Shown here in pieces: positions 7,229 to 9,588 of a stretch of DNA of 9,588 nt. Origin of the DNA: an uncultured Clostridia bacterium (GTDB lineage: Bacteria > Bacillota > Clostridia > Oscillospirales > Acutalibacteraceae); NCBI GenBank assembly GCA_945875045.1, contig CAMCIX010000034.1, positions 1 through 9,588 of the forward strand. The letters run 5' to 3'. Position numbers and translations under genes: made by a program. Under the pieces are notes generated by a model. The model was not told the DNA's origin and did not search any database. It saw only the letters and a list, made by a program, of their open reading frames with translations. Numbering within the stretch: position 1 is the stretch's first letter; every line of letters begins with the position of its first letter.

Positions 7229-8191
7229 ATGCACTACGCTAAAAGTAGATTATTATACATTCTAAAATACTTATGGCAAAACACGGATGCAGAGCATTAT
7301 GCCACAACCGGAGATATTCTTACATACTTAAATGAAAACGGTATCTCCTGTGACAGAAAAACGATACCGGGCGACATTGCGAAGCTCTGTGATATTGGTA
7401 TTGATATTGAAGAAGAAAGAAGTCGGGAGAACCGTTATTCCCTGAGTAGTCATCTATTTGCCCTACCGGAAATAAAGTTGCTAATTGATGCGGTAGAGTC
7501 CTCAAAGTTCATTACGGCAAAGAAAAGCTCCGAGCTTGCGGATAAGCTATCGCAGATGACAAGCGTGTATCAGTCGGAAGAGCTGAAAAGGAATATCTAT
7601 ATTTCAGAACGTGTCAAGCCGTTGAACGAACAGATTTACTATTTGGTAGACAATATTAATACTGCAATCAATCAGGGCAAACAAATCTCATTCCTTTATT
7701 ATCACTATAACCAATATCGGGAGGAAGTCCCGAATAACGACGGTAAGCGCTATCATTTCTCCCCTTACTATCTTGTGTGGAATGAAGATCATTATTATGC
7801 GGTCGGCTTTTGCGAAAAACATAAGCGCATTACAACATTCCGAGTGGACAGGATGAAATCCATCAGTATACTTTGTTCTGATGCAGTGCCGCAACCAAAG
7901 GACTTTAATCTGCCGGACTTTACCCGTCAGGTATTTGATATGTACGACGGCGCCAAAGAGAAAGTTACGCTGCTCTGCAAGAACGAACTGATGAACTACA
8001 TCGTAGATAAATTTGGAGATGAGGTTGAAACCTCGCCAACGGATCACAGCTATTTCAAGGCAGTCGTAGAAGTGTCCGTAAGCCAAACCTTCTTTGCATG
8101 GGTATTCCAGTTCAATGGAGAGGTTAAAATCACAAATCCATCCTCGGTTGTTTCAAGATACCGTGAAATGCTTGAAAACGCTTTGAAATAA
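7229..8191 (+). CDS. WYL-domain transcriptional regulator with N-terminal winged helix
   Basis: This gene encodes 320 residues, a usual length for the family. Residues about 5-75 form a DeoR/HTH_11-type winged helix (LLYILKYLWQNTDAEHYATT, then a recognition-helix region DRKTIPGDIAKL and a wing ending RYSL). Residues about 145-215 are the WYL domain: KQISFLYYHYN, SPYYLVWNEDHYYAVGF with the Y180-Y181-L182 signature, and FRVDRMKSI with R205, D207 and R208. Residues about 245-318 form the WCX dimerisation-type C-terminus (VTLLCKNELMNYIVDKFG to VSRYREMLENAL). WYL proteins sense nucleic acid or nucleotide ligands and often control defence and mobile-element genes. Its ligand and targets are not visible here. 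It stands alone between its own promoter and a terminator at 8212, and lies directly after the broken nuclease gene, so it may be the surviving regulator of that cluster. The reading frame is intact. Confidence 0.9.
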   Translation: MHYAKSRLLYILKYLWQNTDAEHYATTGDILTYLNENGISCDRKTIPGDIAKLCDIGIDIEEERSRENRYSLSSHLFALPEIKLLIDAVESSKFITAKKSSELADKLSQMTSVYQSEELKRNIYISERVKPLNEQIYYLVDNINTAINQGKQISFLYYHYNQYREEVPNNDGKRYHFSPYYLVWNEDHYYAVGFCEKHKRITTFRVDRMKSISILCSDAVPQPKDFNLPDFTRQVFDMYDGAKEKVTLLCKNELMNYIVDKFGDEVETSPTDHSYFKAVVEVSVSQTFFAWVFQFNGEVKITNPSSVVSRYREMLENALK

Positions 8192-8211
8192 GGAAACAGT
8201 GAACAGTCCGA

Positions 8212-8247
8212 AAAATGAGTTGGGTGCAAAAACGCCCAACTCATTTT
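8212..8247 (+). terminator. Hairpin terminator after the WYL gene
   Basis: A 15-bp stem pairs 8212-8226 (AAAATGAGTTGGGTG) with 8233-8247 (CGCCCAACTCATTTT). It contains one G-U pair and has a 6-base CAAAAA loop. It begins 20 bases after the WYL stop codon. Only four T follow the GC-rich part before CACTT, so it is less canonical than the terminator at 4861, but the A-rich left arm may let it work in both directions. Confidence 0.78.
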
Positions 8248-8264
8248 CACTTACTCTGAAAGTA

Positions 8265-8293
8265 TTGATTTCGAATGTATGTTCGGCTATAAT
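8265..8293 (+). promoter_or_regulatory. Sigma-A promoter of the XRE/ImmA cassette
   Basis: TTGATT (8265-8270), a 17-base spacer and a perfect TATAAT (8288-8293). The expected start is near 8300, which places the inverted repeat at 8305-8322 just downstream of the start, a usual place for an autoregulatory operator. Confidence 0.82.
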
Positions 8294-8304
8294 ATATTTA
8301 CGGT

Positions 8305-8322
8305 ATTCGCAAAAGAGCGAAT
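8305..8322. promoter_or_regulatory. Inverted repeat, likely operator of the XRE regulator
   Basis: ATTCGC (8305-8310) and GCGAAT (8317-8322) form a 6-bp inverted repeat around AAAAGA, between the promoter and the ribosome site of the XRE gene. The surrounding TATTCGCAAA (8304-8313) and AATTTGA (8320-8326) both recur in the palindrome at 9368-9397. Operator function is inferred from position and symmetry. Confidence 0.55.
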
Positions 8323-8339
8323 TTGAAAGGAGCTACCTT

Positions 8340-8708
8340 ATGGAAAACAACAAGACCTTTGGAAGTTTTTTGATTTCGAAGCGAATGGAACACGAAATGT
8401 CTGCTCGGCAGCTTGCTATTGCCCTTGATTATTCAGCCGTATATATCTGCGACATTGAAAAAGACCGCAGACCGGTTCCTGACGATATTCTCGAAAAACT
8501 TCCTGCACTTCTCCATCTGACCGAAGCAGAAACGGAGGAGATGTACGACTTGGCGGCAAGGTCAAGGAATACCGTCAGTGCAGATCTGCCGGAATATATA
8601 ATGGAAAAAGATATTGTCCGAGCTGCTCTGAGAACCGCTAAGAAACACAATGTAACCGATAAACAGTGGGAGGATTTTATCCGCCGCATAACAAAGGAGT
8701 CCGACTAA
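8340..8708 (+). CDS. XRE-family helix-turn-helix regulator (ImmR-like partner of the peptidase)
   Basis: This gene encodes 122 residues. Residues about 6-62 form an XRE/HTH_3 domain: FGSFLISKRMEHEMSARQLA, the turn and recognition helix IALDYSAVYICDIEKDRRPV, then a helix ending in LPALLHLTEAE. The second half (LPEYIMEKDIVRAALRTAKK, then DKQWEDFIRRI) is helical and may be the dimerisation or peptidase-contact region; I do not recognise a named domain in it. I chose ATG 8340 because AAAGGAG lies at 8326-8332 and the promoter TATAAT at 8288-8293 excludes an upstream in-frame GTG at 8199. The peptidase gene starts 25 bases downstream, so they form an operon. In ImmR/ImmA pairs of conjugative elements and phages such a protein represses until cleaved; that role here is inference from the pairing. 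Confidence 0.88.
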   Translation: MENNKTFGSFLISKRMEHEMSARQLAIALDYSAVYICDIEKDRRPVPDDILEKLPALLHLTEAETEEMYDLAARSRNTVSADLPEYIMEKDIVRAALRTAKKHNVTDKQWEDFIRRITKESD

Positions 8709-8733
8709 TCTTTCGGACAGAAAGGACGCAACA

Positions 8734-9345
8734 GTGGCAACAGTATTCTATCGACCGCAGGCGCTTGAAACGATTGCCCGCCGAACATTAAGTGAATATG
8801 ACATAATGTATCTGAACGGCAGTCCCCGTGCAGTGCCGATTGAAACAATCATCGAAAAGACTTTCGGTTTAAGAATAGAATACCAATATCTAACCAATGA
8901 TGCCCGTGAGCTTGGCAGAATGATTTACGATAGCGGTATTACGACCTATTACAACCGGGACATTATGGGCTATGCCCTGATGAGAGTTGAGGGTGGTACT
9001 ATGCTTATTGAAGCGGCTTTACTTGAGGATGAGAAATCATACGGCAGACTTCGGTTCACCTTAGCTCACGAGCTGGCACATTACATTATACATAAGCAGA
9101 TATTCAGCGGAACAGGCGTTGCCGCCGCTTTATATAACAATGATGCAGATGAAGACGCAACGGAATGGCAGGCAAATTATCTTGCAAAGGCTATTCTTAT
9201 GCCTAATGGACAGATTAAACGCTGCTTCTACGCACTCCGCCCCGTGTGCAAGACAAAGAGCGAGTATGTCTGCAAAATGGCAGAAATCTTTGAAGTGTCA
9301 AAACAGGCGATGGAAATCCGATTGAAGGACTTTGCCCTAATCTAA
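8734..9345 (+). CDS. ImmA/IrrE-family zinc metallo-endopeptidase
   Basis: This gene encodes 203 residues with a GTG start at 8734, preceded by AGAAAGGA (8719-8726). The zinc site is clear: H112-E113-L-A-H116 (FTLAHELAHYIIH) and the third ligand E144 in DEDATEWQANYLAKAILMP, the family's conserved helix. The N-terminal part (PIETIIEKTFGLRIEYQYL, then a strand region with GRMIYDSG and ITTYYNRD) is the usual substrate-side beta layer. The protein has no signal peptide and is cytoplasmic. Family members (ImmA of ICEBs1, IrrE/PprI of Deinococcus) cleave XRE-type repressors in response to DNA damage or other cues. The likely substrate here is the XRE protein encoded just upstream. It lacks the N-terminal HTH that some members carry, which fits an HTH supplied in trans. 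A short terminator overlaps the stop codon. Confidence 0.9.
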   Translation: MATVFYRPQALETIARRTLSEYDIMYLNGSPRAVPIETIIEKTFGLRIEYQYLTNDARELGRMIYDSGITTYYNRDIMGYALMRVEGGTMLIEAALLEDEKSYGRLRFTLAHELAHYIIHKQIFSGTGVAAALYNNDADEDATEWQANYLAKAILMPNGQIKRCFYALRPVCKTKSEYVCKMAEIFEVSKQAMEIRLKDFALI

Positions 9346-9364
9346 AATCCTCCGGGATTTTTTT
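9344..9364 (+). terminator. Compact terminator overlapping the peptidase stop codon
   Basis: AAAATCC (9344-9350) pairs with GGATTTT (9355-9361) around a TCCG loop, followed by further T to 9364, giving a run of seven T. The stem is only 7 bp with two G-C pairs, so termination may be partial, letting some transcription continue into the zinc-ribbon gene. Confidence 0.65.
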
Positions 9365-9367
9365 ACC

Positions 9368-9397
9368 CTGTATATTCGCAAATTTGAGAATATACAG
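9368..9397. promoter_or_regulatory. 30-bp near-perfect palindrome upstream of the zinc-ribbon gene
   Basis: Arms CTGTATATTC (9368-9377) and GAATATACAG (9388-9397) are perfect complements. The centre contains CAAATTTG (9379-9386), itself a palindrome, so 28 of the 30 bases are in symmetric pairs; only G9378/A9387 fails. It sits between the terminator and the ribosome site of the next gene (GAGGTGA, 9414-9420) and shares TATTCGCAAA and AATTTGA with the XRE promoter region. There is no T tract after it, so it is more likely an operator than a terminator. Confidence 0.65.
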
Positions 9398-9428
9398 AAC
9401 AACAAAATGATACGAGGTGATAGCATTG

Positions 9429-9588
9429 ATGACAGAAACTTGGAAGCCGATACCGATGTTCTGCCCCAACTGCGGAAAGATGAACTACGGATATAAAGGT
9501 ATTGATGAAAAGATAAAATACGAATGTGACCGCTGTATGGTCAAGTTCGTGCGGGTGCGAAAAGGCAGAAGGCACGACACGATTGAAA
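9429..9588 (+). CDS. Small zinc-ribbon protein, 3' end beyond the window
   Basis: An ATG at 9429, 8 bases after GAGGTGA (9414-9420), opens a frame that stays open to the window end (53 codons visible). A TTG at 9426 in the same frame is a less likely start. The protein shows two CxxC knuckles: FCPNCGKMNYG (C12, C15) and YECDRCMVKF (C34, C37), followed by a basic stretch, RVRKGRRHDTIE. The four cysteines fit a zinc ribbon that could bind nucleic acid or protein. I recall similar short proteins next to regulatory genes in mobile regions of gut Clostridia, but no function is known to me. Expression is probably set by the palindrome just upstream. Confidence 0.72.
   Translation, partial: MTETWKPIPMFCPNCGKMNYGYKGIDEKIKYECDRCMVKFVRVRKGRRHDTIE

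Noticed and set aside
7688..8086. 132-codon reverse-strand open frame inside the WYL gene
   Set aside because: It is a shadow of the WYL frame; the forward protein has full domain conservation and the reverse frame has no start signals.
8199..8339. Longer N-terminus for the second XRE protein, starting at GTG 8199
   Set aside because: It would run through the WYL terminator hairpin and the promoter at 8265-8293; ATG 8340 has AAAGGAG at the right distance.

Overview
The window is a contig end from a low-to-mid GC Gram-positive bacterium. It is most likely an uncultured gut or rumen Clostridia lineage (Oscillospiraceae/Lachnospiraceae-like). The reasons are purine-rich AGGAGG-type ribosome sites, consensus sigma-A promoters, a dockerin-like secreted protein, a giant secreted protein with carbohydrate-binding-like modules and an InlB-type repeat, and accessory genes of families I know from that group. 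This placement is inference. Bases 1-46 are not genomic: they are an Illumina Nextera i7 adapter (end of P7, an 8-base index, transposase arm and Tn5 mosaic end) left on the contig.

Left part (47-4903): a two-gene secreted operon. A small stand-alone dockerin-like protein (66-449) is followed one base later by a 1457-residue exported protein (451-4824). The large protein carries four beta-sandwich, CBM-like modules (the first two a clear duplication), an InlB-like repeat, two further beta-rich stretches and a C-terminal calcineurin-like metallophosphoesterase with a complete set of metal ligands. A strong hairpin terminator closes the operon.

Middle part (4904-8247): an accessory or defence-like stretch that is partly decayed. 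It holds (i) a frameshifted remnant of an AlbA_2/Schlafen-type ATP-binding protein, (ii) an intact XRE-type DNA-binding protein whose C-terminal half looks like an alkyltransferase-like (MGMT/ATL) domain without the reactive cysteine, (iii) a DUF1016/YhcG-type PD-(D/E)XK nuclease gene broken by a single-base frameshift, with Asp to Asn at the catalytic (D/E)xK position and an unrelated C-terminus, and (iv) an intact WYL-domain regulator with its own extended -10 promoter and terminator.

Right part (8248-9588): a compact regulatory cassette. An XRE repressor-like gene is followed by an ImmA/IrrE-type zinc metallopeptidase, a terminator, a 30-bp near-perfect palindrome and the start of a small zinc-ribbon protein that runs off the window. 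The regulator promoter region and the palindrome share the 10-mer TATTCGCAAA and the 7-mer AATTTGA. This suggests one operator family controlled by the XRE protein and relieved by the peptidase, as in ImmR/ImmA systems of mobile elements. I see no CRISPR array, tRNA, rRNA or complete insertion sequence.
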